Below the pieces are notes generated by a model that worked only from the letters and a program-made list of their open reading frames with translations, ran no database searches and was not told the origin of the DNA. Both the position numbers and the translations under genes were made by a program. This document shows, in pieces, positions 16,331 through 26,400 of a DNA stretch of 64,000 nt. Numbering within the stretch: the first letter of the stretch is position 1; each line of letters starts with the position of its first letter. The stretch is from Rhodoferax lithotrophicus (lineage in GTDB: Bacteria; Pseudomonadota; Gammaproteobacteria; Burkholderiales; Burkholderiaceae_C): assembly GCF_019973615.1 (NCBI RefSeq), contig NZ_AP024238.1, forward strand, positions 3,121,989-3,185,988, given 5' to 3'.

Positions 16331-19291
16331 TTATGCTTTTTCAATGTTGCAGACCGTAGTCTTGGTTTCTTGCATCATGGTCACGCTGTCATAACCATAG
16401 GTGGTGGACGTATTGATCGCCTCTCCCCGCACAATGGGCGCAGCCCCTGCCGGGTAGTAAGCCAGCATGTCGGCCCCCTGCCAGCGACCCGAGAAGTGAA
16501 AGGGCATGAACACCGTGTCAGGGCCAACCCGTGGTGTCACCAAGGCTTGCACATTCAAGCGTGCACCGGTGGGTGTTGACACCCAAGCCCGGTCACCATT
16601 ACGAATCCCCTTGTCAGCCGCCACCTTGGGGTTGATTTCGATGAACATTTCTTGCTGCAACTCCGCCAGCCATGGATTCGAGCGGGTTTCCTCACCACCA
16701 CCTTCGTACTCGGTCAAGCGACCAGAAGTCATGATGAACGGGAACTTCTCATGCACCTTGTCGGCAATGTTCTTGTCCTGCACCGTCTTGTACAGCGTGG
16801 GCAAGCGCCAGAAGGCTTTTTTGTCATCATGGGTCGGGTACTTGGCCACCAAGTCAGGTCGAATCCCATACAAGGGCTCACGGTGTTTGGGAATGGCATC
16901 AGGAAAGTTCCACACCACGGCACGCGCCTTGGCGTTGCCAAACGGATGGCAACCATGCACCTTCATGACCACACGCTGAATACCACCCGAAAGATCGGTC
17001 TTCCAGTTCTTGCCTTCGGCGGCTTTCTTTTCATCTTCGGTCAAATCATCCCACCAACCCAGTTTTTTCAGCAATACATGGTCAAACTCGGGGTAGCCGG
17101 TAGTGATCTCTGCCCCCAGCGAATGGGAGCCGTCTTCGGCCAGCAAATTCACCCCCTCACGCTCTACACCAAAGTTGGCGCGGAAGTTGCCACCACCGTC
17201 CATCACGTGTTTGGAGGTGTCATACAGGTTGGGAGAACCAGGGTGCTTGAGTTCGGGTGTGCCGTAGCACGGCCAGGGCAAGCCAAAATAATCGCCCGTC
17301 AGGTCGTAGCCGGTTTCCTTGTCTTTGCCACCTTTGGCACGCAAGGTTTTCACATCAAACATGTGCATGTTGCGCATGTGCGCTTTCAAACGCTCGGGAC
17401 TTTGGCCTGTGTAGCCAATCGTCCAGGTGGCTTTGTTGATTTCACGCAGGATATCCTCAACCACCGGTTCATCCATGCCGTTGACCTTTTGCATCTTGTA
17501 GTTCTTGGACAATTCTTTGCCAAAACCCAGCTTGTCGGCAAACTGCTGCATGATCATGTGGTCGCTGCGGCTTTCCCACAGCGGCTCAATCACCTTTTCA
17601 CGCCACTGGATCGAGCGGTTGGAAGCCGTCACCGAGCCACTGGTTTCGAACTGGGTGGCCGCAGGCAGCAGGTACACCGCGCGGTTGGGGTTGAGGTCTT
17701 CGGGCTTGCCGGGCATGGCCGCCATGGCGGCGGTGGCGGATGGGTAGGGGTCCACCACCACCAGCAAATCGAGCTTGTCCATGGCACGTTTCATTTCCAG
17801 GCCACGGGTTTGCGAGTTGGGTGAATGGCCCCAGTAAAACACACCGCGCAGATTACTGTCCTGGTCGATCAGCTCGTTTTTCTCCAGCACACCATCGATC
17901 CAGCGCGACACGGTGATACCGGGCTTGCTCATCATGGCAGGCGTTGCAAACTGCTTTTTGATCCACTCATAGTCCACGCCCCAAATCTTGGCAAAGTGCT
18001 TCCAGGCCCCTTCCACAATGCCGTAGTAGCCAGGCAACGAGTCGGGATTGGGGCCCACATCGGTCGCACCTTGCACATTGTCATGGCCACGGAAAATATT
18101 GGTACCACCGCCACTCTTGCCGACATTGCCCAGGGCAAGCTGCAAGATACACGAGGCGCGCACCATGGCATTGCCAATACTGTGCTGGGTCTGCCCCATA
18201 CACCACACCAGTGTGCTGGGACGGTTTTCACTCATCATGCGGGCCACGCGCAGCACCTGCTCTTCCTTGACACCACAAACTTCCTCCACCTTGTCGGGTG
18301 TCCAGTTAGCCATAACCTCAAGCTTGACCTTGTCCATGCCGTAAACGCGGTCGTTGATGTACTGCTTGTCTTCCCAACCATTGTTGAACACGTGGTAGAG
18401 CACACCAAACAGGAAGGCAATGTCGGAGCCGGAGCGAATGCGCACATATTCGTCAGACTTGGCAGCAGTCCTTGTAAAACGTGGGTCGACCACAATCATT
18501 TTGGTACCGGTTTCCTTGGCATGCAGCATGTGCAACATGCTGACCGGGTGCGCCTCAGCGGCGTTGGAGCCGATGTACAACGCACACTTGCTGTTTTGCA
18601 TGTCGTTGTACGAATTGGTCATGGCCCCATAACCCCAGGTGTTGGCCACACCGGCCACCGTGGTGCTGTGGCAGATACGCGCTTGGTGGTCGCAGTTGTT
18701 GGTGCCCCAGAAGCTGACAAACTTGCGCAGCAAGTAAGCCTGCTCGTTGTTGTGCTTGGAGGAACCCACAAAATACACACTGTCCGGGCCGCTGGCTTTT
18801 TTCAGCTCCAGCATCCTGGTGCTGATCTCGTTGAGCGCAGTGTCCCAGCTGATACGCTGGTACTTGCCATTGACCAATTTCATCGGGTAACGCAGACGGA
18901 ATTCGCCATGACCGTGCTCGCGCAAGGCAGCACCCTTGGCGCAATGAGAGCCCAGATTGATGGGCGAATCAAACACCGGCTCCTGACGCACCCAGACCCC
19001 GTTTTCCACCACGGCATCCACCGCGCAACCCACCGAGCAGTGGGTACACACCGTGCGTTTGATCTCGATCTTGCCCTCACCCACCGCTACATTTCCGGTA
19101 GCTGCGTGCGTCTTTTTCACCAAGCTAAGTTGTGATGCGGCCAAACCGACACCCACCCCCAAGCCAGAGCGGCGCAAAAAGGCACGCCGATCCATGGTGG
19201 GCAAGGCTTGGCTTAAGCCCCGGCGCAAGCTGTGAACAAACGGCGTGCGCACCGCACGGCCTGCAGAAGCAGATTTTGGGGTCAACAACAT
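16331..19291 (-). CDS. fdhA: Periplasmic formate dehydrogenase alpha subunit, Mo/W-bisMGD, Cys-type
   Basis: 986 aa from ATG 19291, preceded by TGGAGA. A twin-arginine signal (RRAFLRRSGLG, near residue 35) marks export by Tat in folded form. One [4Fe-4S] cluster is ligated by Cys82, 85, 89 and 117 (TVCTHCSVGC...SHCAKG). The metal ligand is Cys207 in RICHSTTVAG with the catalytic His208; E. coli FDH-N/O have selenocysteine here, and no in-frame TGA is present. It oxidises formate to CO2 in the periplasm and delivers electrons through FdhB and FdhC to quinone. It lies 32 bp after the TAT-target gene in one operon. Confidence 0.95.
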   Translation of the reverse strand: MLLTPKSASAGRAVRTPFVHSLRRGLSQALPTMDRRAFLRRSGLGVGVGLAASQLSLVKKTHAATGNVAVGEGKIEIKRTVCTHCSVGCAVDAVVENGVWVRQEPVFDSPINLGSHCAKGAALREHGHGEFRLRYPMKLVNGKYQRISWDTALNEISTRMLELKKASGPDSVYFVGSSKHNNEQAYLLRKFVSFWGTNNCDHQARICHSTTVAGVANTWGYGAMTNSYNDMQNSKCALYIGSNAAEAHPVSMLHMLHAKETGTKMIVVDPRFTRTAAKSDEYVRIRSGSDIAFLFGVLYHVFNNGWEDKQYINDRVYGMDKVKLEVMANWTPDKVEEVCGVKEEQVLRVARMMSENRPSTLVWCMGQTQHSIGNAMVRASCILQLALGNVGKSGGGTNIFRGHDNVQGATDVGPNPDSLPGYYGIVEGAWKHFAKIWGVDYEWIKKQFATPAMMSKPGITVSRWIDGVLEKNELIDQDSNLRGVFYWGHSPNSQTRGLEMKRAMDKLDLLVVVDPYPSATAAMAAMPGKPEDLNPNRAVYLLPAATQFETSGSVTASNRSIQWREKVIEPLWESRSDHMIMQQFADKLGFGKELSKNYKMQKVNGMDEPVVEDILREINKATWTIGYTGQSPERLKAHMRNMHMFDVKTLRAKGGKDKETGYDLTGDYFGLPWPCYGTPELKHPGSPNLYDTSKHVMDGGGNFRANFGVEREGVNLLAEDGSHSLGAEITTGYPEFDHVLLKKLGWWDDLTEDEKKAAEGKNWKTDLSGGIQRVVMKVHGCHPFGNAKARAVVWNFPDAIPKHREPLYGIRPDLVAKYPTHDDKKAFWRLPTLYKTVQDKNIADKVHEKFPFIMTSGRLTEYEGGGEETRSNPWLAELQQEMFIEINPKVAADKGIRNGDRAWVSTPTGARLNVQALVTPRVGPDTVFMPFHFSGRWQGADMLAYYPAGAAPIVRGEAINTSTTYGYDSVTMMQETKTTVCNIEKA

Positions 19292-19323
19292 AGAAGTCTC
19301 CAGAAAGCGCAATAAATGACGGC

Positions 19324-19533
19324 TCAAACGAGCGCAGTTTTGTAGTAGTGCTTGACGTGATCCGTCAGTGCGTAGCCACCACCTTTTTCAGGTTTGACCA
19401 GCGGCGTGGGCGCTGTCGCCTCGGTCACCGATTTCACAGTCGGCATGACACTGACCGCAGCAGCCAATGCACCCGCAGTGCCAACACCAGCGAACAACGT
19501 ACGGCGCGACAATTTGGAAGGGGATGAAGGCAT
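19324..19533 (-). CDS. Formate dehydrogenase region TAT-target small protein
   Basis: 69 aa from ATG 19533 (GAGGAG 8 bases upstream; a codon 15 bases earlier is in frame but has no ribosome site). It has a twin-arginine motif, KLSRRTLFAGVG, a short hydrophobic segment, then only about 40 residues ending in HVKHYYKTALV. This is the known small 'formate dehydrogenase region TAT target' family found upstream of fdhA in many proteobacteria. Function is not established; a Tat signal on such a small passenger suggests it travels with, or helps export, the FDH. It is the first gene after the sigma-54-type promoter. Confidence 0.82.
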   Translation of the reverse strand: MPSSPSKLSRRTLFAGVGTAGALAAAVSVMPTVKSVTEATAPTPLVKPEKGGGYALTDHVKHYYKTALV

Positions 19534-19701
19534 GAATAGTCTCCTCAAGTGAAATACTTATGAACTCAACAACATAGCAGAATGCGTTGAATCTAACCCC
19601 ACGCAAGCGATCCTGCAAGTGGGCAAACCCGATCCATTGTTGTGCTTTCTATATCGGATACCCATCACATCGCCATCAGTAACAGATGTAGCACAAACAT
19701 A

Positions 19702-19718
19702 AAGCACAAAAAATGCCA
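19702..19718 (-). promoter_or_regulatory. Sigma-54 (-24/-12) promoter of the FDH operon
   Basis: On the minus strand the sequence reads TGGCAT-N6-TGCTT, with GG at 19717-19716 and GC at 19705-19704, exactly 10 bases between as sigma-54 requires (consensus TGGCAC-N5-TTGCW). The expected start of transcription is near 19692. A sigma-54 promoter fits formate-linked operons and the NtrC-type regulator encoded divergently. Start-site mapping is needed to prove it. Confidence 0.65.
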
Positions 19719-19825
19719 GACACCATTTCGTCTCTCTGAATGTGTTCAAACAGAGATTTCATCTGTGGCTTGCCATACAGCCAACTCCAGGTTTTTCAGC
19801 ACATGCGTCAATATGTCCATCTACT

Positions 19826-19844
19826 TTGCGACAAGTTGTCGCAA
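19826..19844. promoter_or_regulatory. 19-bp perfect palindrome, putative enhancer/activator site
   Basis: TTGCGACAA-G-TTGTCGCAA: nine-base arms around a single G. Its centre is about 130 bp upstream of the -12 element of the FDH promoter, the normal distance for a sigma-54 enhancer site. The best candidate ligand is the Fis-type helix-turn-helix of the adjacent response regulator. Only one perfect copy was seen. Confidence 0.65.
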
Positions 19845-19965
19845 GCCTGATGTTCAAGTGGATCAACACGTCACCACGCGCTCCGTCTCCCAAGCGTTGA
19901 TTCATGTCAAAAATATTTTTACCTGACTAATTTTGTCGGGTCTATCGATAGAATTTCAGACACCT

Positions 19966-21360
19966 ATGCCTGACCAGACTCTGCCTATCGAGATACCAAC
20001 ACCGCCCGCCAAACCCATGGAAGGTTGGCCCAACTGGTCGATTTTGATTGTTGACGATGAACCCGGCATGCGCAATTTTCTGGTCAAGACATTGGTGCCG
20101 CGCTGCCACTCGGTACATGCCGTGAGCAGTGCCGAAGACGGTGCGCAATTTTTGCTGCAACAGCATGTGGACTTGATCGTGCTGGACATCTCGCTGCCCG
20201 GCCAAAGCGGCGTGGCCTGGTTAAAAACCCTGCGTGAACAGGGTTTTCGCGGCAGCGTGATTCTGATCACCGCCTTTGCCGACCTGGAAACCGCGATTGA
20301 AGCGCTGCGGGCTGGCGCATCAGACTTCATCCTGAAACCGTTTCGGGTGCCGCAAATCCTCAACGCTATCAAGCACTGCTTTGAGTGTGCGCGCCTGGCG
20401 CGCGAGAACTTTGTGCTCAAACACACCTTGTCGCGCCAGACCGACACCGGCATCAACCTGATCGGGCGCTCCGCCTACATGCAAAACCTGCGGGCCTCAT
20501 TACCGCGGGTGGCGCAAGTGGACAGCACGGTGCTGCTGCAAGGTGAATCGGGCACCGGCAAAGAACTGGTGGCCCGCGCCCTGCATTATTTGAGCCCACG
20601 CCAAAACGGCCCTTTTGTGCCGGTGAACTGCGCCAGCATGTCGGTCGAGCAAATCGAGATCACCCTGTTTGGCCAGGCCAAGGCAGCTACACGCTCGGCC
20701 AACCCGTCGCGCGACGGCTTGTTCTACTACGCGCAAGGCGGCACCCTGTTTCTGGATGAAGTGGCCGAGCTGCCGCTGCCGGTGCAAGCCGCGTTGCTGC
20801 GTGCCTTGGAAGATCTGAAAATCCGCCCGGTGGGCAGCAACCAGCTTATCCCGGTGAATGTGCGCATCATGGCCGCCACGCACCGGGTGCTGCATGATGA
20901 AGTGGCGGCCGGGCGCTTTCGCAAAGACCTGTTTTTCCGCCTGCAAGTGGTCGACATGCAGTTGCAACCTCTGCGCCAGCGCAAGGAAGACATTGCCGAC
21001 CTGGTGGCCCATTTCATGGCGCAACTGGCCCCGCGCATCGGTCTGCACCCGCTGTCCATTTCGCCGCAGCAAATGGACTACCTGATGCAATACGACTGGC
21101 CAGGCAACGCCCGCGAATTACGCAACCTGATCGAGCGCTCACTGATCCTGGGTGAGCTCAACGTGTCGGCCCTGTACGGCAGCACGCCAGCCCAAGCCAT
21201 GACGCAAGCCCGTTACCCGACCGATTTGCAGGCGCTGGAAAAGCAGCACATTCAGTCGGTGCTGGATCGGGTGCAGGGCGACAAAACCCGTGCCGCCGAG
21301 CTGCTGGGCATCTCGCGGCGCACCCTGGAGCGCCGCTGCGCCGACTGGGCCAGTGCATGA
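19966..21360 (+). CDS. NtrC-family response regulator with degenerate GAFTGA loop
   Basis: 464 aa from ATG 19966 (a TTG 33 bases upstream is also open; neither has a strong ribosome site). Receiver domain with acidic pair D30-D31 and phosphoacceptor D74 (LIVLDISLPG); AAA+ domain with Walker A GESGTGKE and Walker B GGTLFLDEV; Fis-type helix-turn-helix at the C-terminus (KTRAAELLGISRRTLERR). The sigma-54 contact loop, normally GAFTGA, is AATRSA here (about residues 240-245, DNA 20683-20700) with the surrounding length kept. It overlaps the kinase gene by 4 bp and is divergent from the FDH operon, its likely target. Confidence 0.9.
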   Translation: MPDQTLPIEIPTPPAKPMEGWPNWSILIVDDEPGMRNFLVKTLVPRCHSVHAVSSAEDGAQFLLQQHVDLIVLDISLPGQSGVAWLKTLREQGFRGSVILITAFADLETAIEALRAGASDFILKPFRVPQILNAIKHCFECARLARENFVLKHTLSRQTDTGINLIGRSAYMQNLRASLPRVAQVDSTVLLQGESGTGKELVARALHYLSPRQNGPFVPVNCASMSVEQIEITLFGQAKAATRSANPSRDGLFYYAQGGTLFLDEVAELPLPVQAALLRALEDLKIRPVGSNQLIPVNVRIMAATHRVLHDEVAAGRFRKDLFFRLQVVDMQLQPLRQRKEDIADLVAHFMAQLAPRIGLHPLSISPQQMDYLMQYDWPGNARELRNLIERSLILGELNVSALYGSTPAQAMTQARYPTDLQALEKQHIQSVLDRVQGDKTRAAELLGISRRTLERRCADWASA

Positions 21361-23420
21361 ATTTGCAAATCTGGCAGCGGCGCTGGCTGCACCTGTCGGT
21401 GCGCCACAAGCTCATGGTGCTGGCCTTGCTGCCCCTGGTGGTGGTGTTGCCGCTGCTGATGACCGCCCTGGTGCTGTGGGGCAACGCCGCCTATGACCAG
21501 TTGCTCATCACCAAAGTGCGCAGCGACCTGGCGGTGGCACGTGGTTACTTTTTGCAAGTGCAGTCCGAGGTGGGCACCAGCACCCAGGCCACCGCCAACT
21601 CCTACGCCTTGCATCAGGCGTTGGTGACGCACAACACGGCACTGATTGAACACACCCTGCAAAAAGCCCAACAGACACACAGTCTGGACTTTGTCAACCT
21701 GTACAGCCCGCAAGGCCAATTGCTGTCGGCCAGTTGGCTCAAAAATAATAGCTACTCACGCTTGATTGACAAGGGCAGTAGGCCAATTTGGCTTAAAGAA
21801 ACGGCTGCTGAGTTCAACCAACTGCTGAAACTGAGTCAAACCCAGGTACTGCAACTCGCACCACACCTGGCGGCACGGCTGGACATCCCCCTGGTGGCGA
21901 CCCCCAACGCCGCACCCAGCCAACGTACCCAGGAAGATCGGGCGCTGATGATGCTGGCCAGCTACCCCGTCTCAGGTGCCGACGGCCAGCCCCTGGCCTG
22001 GGTGCAGGCCGGAATGCTGCTGAACCAAAACCTGCCACTGATCGACCACATCAACCAGATCGTCTACCCGCAAGGCTCGCTGCCGCTGGGCAGCCTGGGC
22101 ACCGCCACCCTGTTTCTGGATGACGTGCGCGTCACCACCAACGTGCGACTGTTTCAGGAGCAACGCGCCATTGGCACACGCGTCTCGCAAGCCGTGCGCC
22201 AGGCGGTGCTGGAACGCGGTGAAACCTGGCTGGATCGCGCCTTTGTGGTCAACGACTGGTATGTCTCGGCCTACGAGCCGCTGCTGAATGAACAGCGTGA
22301 GCGCATTGGCATGCTCTACGTGGGCTACCTGGAAACCCCGTTTCGCCAGGTCAAAACCCGCCTTCTGGCCTTGGTGATCGGCATTTTTGGCGTGGCCATG
22401 GTGTTGGCGGCCTGGCTGTCCTTGCGCTGGGCACGCAGCATTTTTCAGCCGGTGGAGCGGATGAACCAAACCATGCAGGACGTTGAAGAAGGTCAGGCAG
22501 CGGCGCGTGTCGGCTTGCTGCCCCAGCAAGACGAACTGGGGGCGCTGGCCGGCCATCTGGATCATCTTCTGGACACCGTCAACGACAATACCGCCCGGCT
22601 GCAACGCTGGAACGAAGAACTCGACACCCAGGTGGCGCGGCGCACCCAGGAGCTGCAAGAGAGCACCCAGTCTTTGCAGCAGGCGCAGGCGCAGTTGGTC
22701 AAATCAGAGAAACTCGCTGCCATCGGCCAACTGACCGCCAGCGTGGCGCATGAAATCAACAACCCGATTGCCGTGATGCAGGGCAATCTGGACTTGCTGC
22801 GCGAAACCCTGGGGCCGCAGGCCCGCCCAGTGGCCGAAGAGATCAGCCTGATGGATCAGCAAATTGAGCGCATGCGCCTGATCGTCACCCAGTTGCTGCA
22901 ATACGCCCGCCCCAACGACTATGCGGGCTACGTGGTGGCGTTGGATGTGAACGACACCCTAGCCAGCTCACTGGTGCTGGTGGAACACCTGCTGGGCCAG
23001 GCCAGCATCCACGTGCAGCGCGACTGGCAGGCCAGCCACAGCGTGGCCATCAACCGCCAGGAACTGCAGCAGGTGCTGATCAACCTGATGATCAACGCCA
23101 TTCAGGCCATGCCCAAAGGTGGCACGCTGACCTTGCGCAGCCGCGACCAGCAGGATGACGCTGGCCAATCAGGCGTGCTGATCCAGGTGTGCGACACCGG
23201 CATCGGCCTGAGTGAGCAAGCCAAGGAGCGACTGTTCAGCCCATTTTTCACGACCAAAACCGATGGCAACGGTTTGGGGTTGTGGATCAGTGTTGGCCTC
23301 GTTGAGCGCTACGGTGGCAGCATCAGCGCCCACAACCGGCATGAGCTGGGAGACGATAACCATGGGGCTGTATTTGGAGTTTGCTTATTGTGCGAACCAG
23401 CTCAATCTGGCAGCACGTAA
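21357..23420 (+). CDS. Membrane sensor histidine kinase
   Basis: 687 aa. One membrane helix near residues 20-40, a ~290-residue periplasmic Cache-like sensor, a second helix near 335-355 (LLALVIGIFGVAMVLAAWL), HAMP, coiled coil, then the H-box SVAHEINNPIAVMQG, N/G1 boxes (CDTGIGLS) and G2 (GNGLGLWIS). It would phosphorylate the regulator encoded just upstream (ATGA overlap). The NtrB-like kinase core suits an NtrC-type partner. A copy of the dispersed 58-bp repeat (21737-21794) is read through inside the sensor domain. Its 3' end overlaps the convergent HD-GYP gene by 19 bp. Confidence 0.92.
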   Translation: MNLQIWQRRWLHLSVRHKLMVLALLPLVVVLPLLMTALVLWGNAAYDQLLITKVRSDLAVARGYFLQVQSEVGTSTQATANSYALHQALVTHNTALIEHTLQKAQQTHSLDFVNLYSPQGQLLSASWLKNNSYSRLIDKGSRPIWLKETAAEFNQLLKLSQTQVLQLAPHLAARLDIPLVATPNAAPSQRTQEDRALMMLASYPVSGADGQPLAWVQAGMLLNQNLPLIDHINQIVYPQGSLPLGSLGTATLFLDDVRVTTNVRLFQEQRAIGTRVSQAVRQAVLERGETWLDRAFVVNDWYVSAYEPLLNEQRERIGMLYVGYLETPFRQVKTRLLALVIGIFGVAMVLAAWLSLRWARSIFQPVERMNQTMQDVEEGQAAARVGLLPQQDELGALAGHLDHLLDTVNDNTARLQRWNEELDTQVARRTQELQESTQSLQQAQAQLVKSEKLAAIGQLTASVAHEINNPIAVMQGNLDLLRETLGPQARPVAEEISLMDQQIERMRLIVTQLLQYARPNDYAGYVVALDVNDTLASSLVLVEHLLGQASIHVQRDWQASHSVAINRQELQQVLINLMINAIQAMPKGGTLTLRSRDQQDDAGQSGVLIQVCDTGIGLSEQAKERLFSPFFTTKTDGNGLGLWISVGLVERYGGSISAHNRHELGDDNHGAVFGVCLLCEPAQSGST
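21737..21794 (+). repeat. 58-bp dispersed repeat, copy A (inside histidine kinase gene)
   Basis: Shares the family pattern GCT(A/C)...TAGCT-ACTCACGC...AAGGGC.GTAGGCC with copies elsewhere at the same internal spacing (one base shorter before TAGCT). It is read in the sense direction, encoding NNSYSRLIDKGSRPI in the periplasmic sensor domain. Confidence 0.7.
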
Positions 23421-26400
23421 GATTTTTGTTCAATCAAACGCACCGCTGCATCGACCACGGCGGGATCGTAGAGCTCTCCCCGGTGATTTTCGATTTCTGC
23501 CAATCCAGCCTCGATGCCCAACGCTGGCCGGTAAGGTCGGTGCGATGAAATGGACTCCAGCACATCAGCGACGGCCAGCACACGTGCTTCAGGCAAAATC
23601 TGCTCACCTTTCAGGCCTTGCGGGTAGCCCGTGCCATTCATTCGTTCATGGTGCTGCCGGATGATCTCTGCCACGGGCGTGGCAAACGGCACGTCTTTCA
23701 AAATATCGTAGCCAGCTTGGGCATGGCCCCGCATCAGTTCCATTTCCAGCCTGGACAAACGTGTTGGCTTGGTCAGAATTTCCGAAGGGACCGCAATCTT
23801 CCCGATGTCATGCACCAAACCCAGCAACTCCAGATTTTGACAACGTTCGTGTGACCACCCCATCTCTTGAGCCAGTGCACTGGCAATCAGTCCCACACGG
23901 CGCTCGTGCCCTGCCGTATAGGGGTCGCGCATTTCCACCATGTTGGACACCGCTTGCATGGTGCCACGCATGGAGGCTTCCAACTGCTTGACATAAGCTG
24001 CAATACGCGCCTCATTACGGGCTCGTTCGGTCACATCCTGAGCCATCACAATGCCCGCAGGCTGATCATCATCCCAGGTGATCAATTGAACGGTGAGTCC
24101 CAGTTCGATCACGGCGCCATCTTTGCGGCGCATCATCACGTTACAAGAAATCTGAGCCGCCCGACCTTGTTGCAATTCATCCCATGCCGATTGCAAGTCT
24201 TCCAAGTTGCCTGGTTCCTGGGTACAGAAACGCGCCACCTCCTGGCCGAGCAACGCCTCAACAGGCCAACCAATGAGTTCACAATAACGCGGATTTACAT
24301 AAATATAGTGCCCCCCACGGTACACATAGATGGCACTGATGGACTGTTCAACCATGCTTCGGAAGCGCTGCTCACTATCGCGCAAAGCGCGTTCATTGTG
24401 GCGAATTTCCGTCAAGTCCGTCCAGGCAATGATGGCATCGTGACCAACCACCGTCATGGTTCCACGAGCTATACGAACAGAACCGTCTTTGCACTGAATT
24501 TCAAGCTCTGGTGATGTCACCAATTGCCCCTGGCTAGCCACATCTACGCTGTCCTGCCAACTGGAACGCAACCGGGTGCGCAATTCAACATCGGGGTAAG
24601 CTTTTGCAAACCAGTCGTCTTCATCGGTAATTTCAGACAGCGTATAGCCCAGCCAGTGCGCATGCGCCCGATTCATCGCCCTCACCCGGTGTGTCTCCAG
24701 CGAATGAATTTGCATAGGTACGGGCGAAAACTGAAAAACTTCCTCAAACCGAGTCGCCATCATTTTTAACTCGTGCTCCGCCACCAGTTTCTGCGCCCTG
24801 CTCTGCAAGGTGTTCATGGCAAAACTCATGTCATCGGCCATTTCATTGAGCAAACGTAATTGCTCCTGATCAAACACGGAGGTTCCCATCGCATACAAAG
24901 AAACCACGCCCTGAATGTGCCCTTCACAGATCAACGGTAATACCGCGCATTGACTGATATCGCGGTGAAGCAAATAGTTGTACCAGTCCTCAAAGGAGTT
25001 GTTTTTTGGGGGGGCAATTTGTTGCACAACTGGCAACACATCATGCAGAACCACCTTTCCGGTGTCATCAAGTTGTGCGTATATTCCGCCCCAAGTACCA
25101 TGCTCATCACCCAAAACCTGCAACAGTTGAGGAACACGTTCCGGCGGAAAACCGTGGTACATGTGCAGACGTAAAGGCATTTGACCGTTTTCTGTCAAGG
25201 CAATAAAAAACATGGAAAAAGTGTCATTGGCTTTTAAGGCATCGAACAAAGCCTGAAGCAATTCGTCACGGTTACGACTACGAATCACCGCGTGGTTGGT
25301 TGCGCTGAGCAATTCATAAAAATATGAAAGCCGTTGCACCCGTTCCGTAGCATGCTTTCTGTCCAGTTTTTCACTGATCATTTGCGCCACGTTTTCAACC
25401 AGCGCCTGTTCTTCTGGTAAAAAATGTCCACCGTCAGGTGTGACATCATCGGGGTACCAAACCTGCAGCACCCCGACCTGGCTACCGTGGAGCTCAAAGT
25501 TGGCATTCAAAGAACAACGTGGCGCGATGCGGGTTCCGGCGGCACCAAAATGCCCCCAGTCACAAGTCACCGCAGCTTGTACATGCGCTGGCAATACAAA
25601 CGCTGAAGGTAAACGCTGCACAACGGCGGTCAGAAGTTCTGGAACAGACACATCTGGCTGCTTCATCAGTTCAGAAACCGCATAAAGGCAACTCAGCTCT
25701 TTCACACGCTCACCCAGGTTACTGAGCAAAATTTCACGCTCACGCGCCAGCTGACGACGCTCACTGATGTCACGAACCACCTGAACCCAAGTGGATGCAT
25801 TGATGGTTTGTTCAAAGGGAGCCAAACTGCATTCGACTGCCCGATGCTCAGGCAAATCAAGCTCAAGCATGAAGACTTCGGTACGTTGGCTCAATCGACA
25901 ACATACGGGACACTCCACCGCCGGAACATGGCTATCGTGAAACAAGTCATGGCTATCCTTTCCAACCAACTGTTCTTTCGGGCAGTTCACGTGCTTCGCA
26001 GCCGCCAGATTAGCCTGCCGAATCAGGCCATGCTCATCCACAATCAGTGTGGGATCGGGCACGGCATCGTAGGTACTTGCTGCCCGTGCCAGCATGGCAA
26101 AAGGATCACGCAAAGTGCTTTGAACCAAAGCCACATAAACAAACCAATATGCGTAAATTTTAAGCAAATGGCCAACAAGATTGGATGGCGCATAGACGCT
26201 CACATACTGGGTAAAAGCAAACTCTGACACCATCATGGCTAAAGCTGCCATCGACATGCTGGCAAATAAATGTGCAGACATGAGCACGCGCTCACGCCAG
26301 AACTGCAACAAAGCCAAACCAAGCAGCCCAATAATGATGTATTCGGTCACGATCTTGAAGGTGGTCAGCCCCTGGCCGTCTATGTAGGCAGCAGGAAATT

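Larger units (their letters stand above)
19534..19965. other. Divergent regulatory region between the FDH operon and its two-component system
   Basis: About 430 bp without a gene. It contains a sigma-54-type promoter for the minus-strand FDH operon (19702-19718), leaving a leader of about 160 nt, and a perfect 19-bp palindrome about 110 bp upstream of that promoter (19826-19844). Nothing convincing was seen for a promoter of the plus-strand regulator gene. The region is more A/T-rich than the flanking genes. Confidence 0.7.

Noticed and set aside
18670..18675. Possible selenocysteine codon in the periplasmic FDH alpha subunit
   Set aside because: The metal-ligand position is a Cys codon (in RICHSTTVAG) and there is no in-frame TGA, so no selenocysteine insertion is needed.
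17825..19135. 436-codon open frame opposite fdhA
   Set aside because: Shadow of the fdhA coding frame; His/Thr-rich, no motif, no ribosome site.
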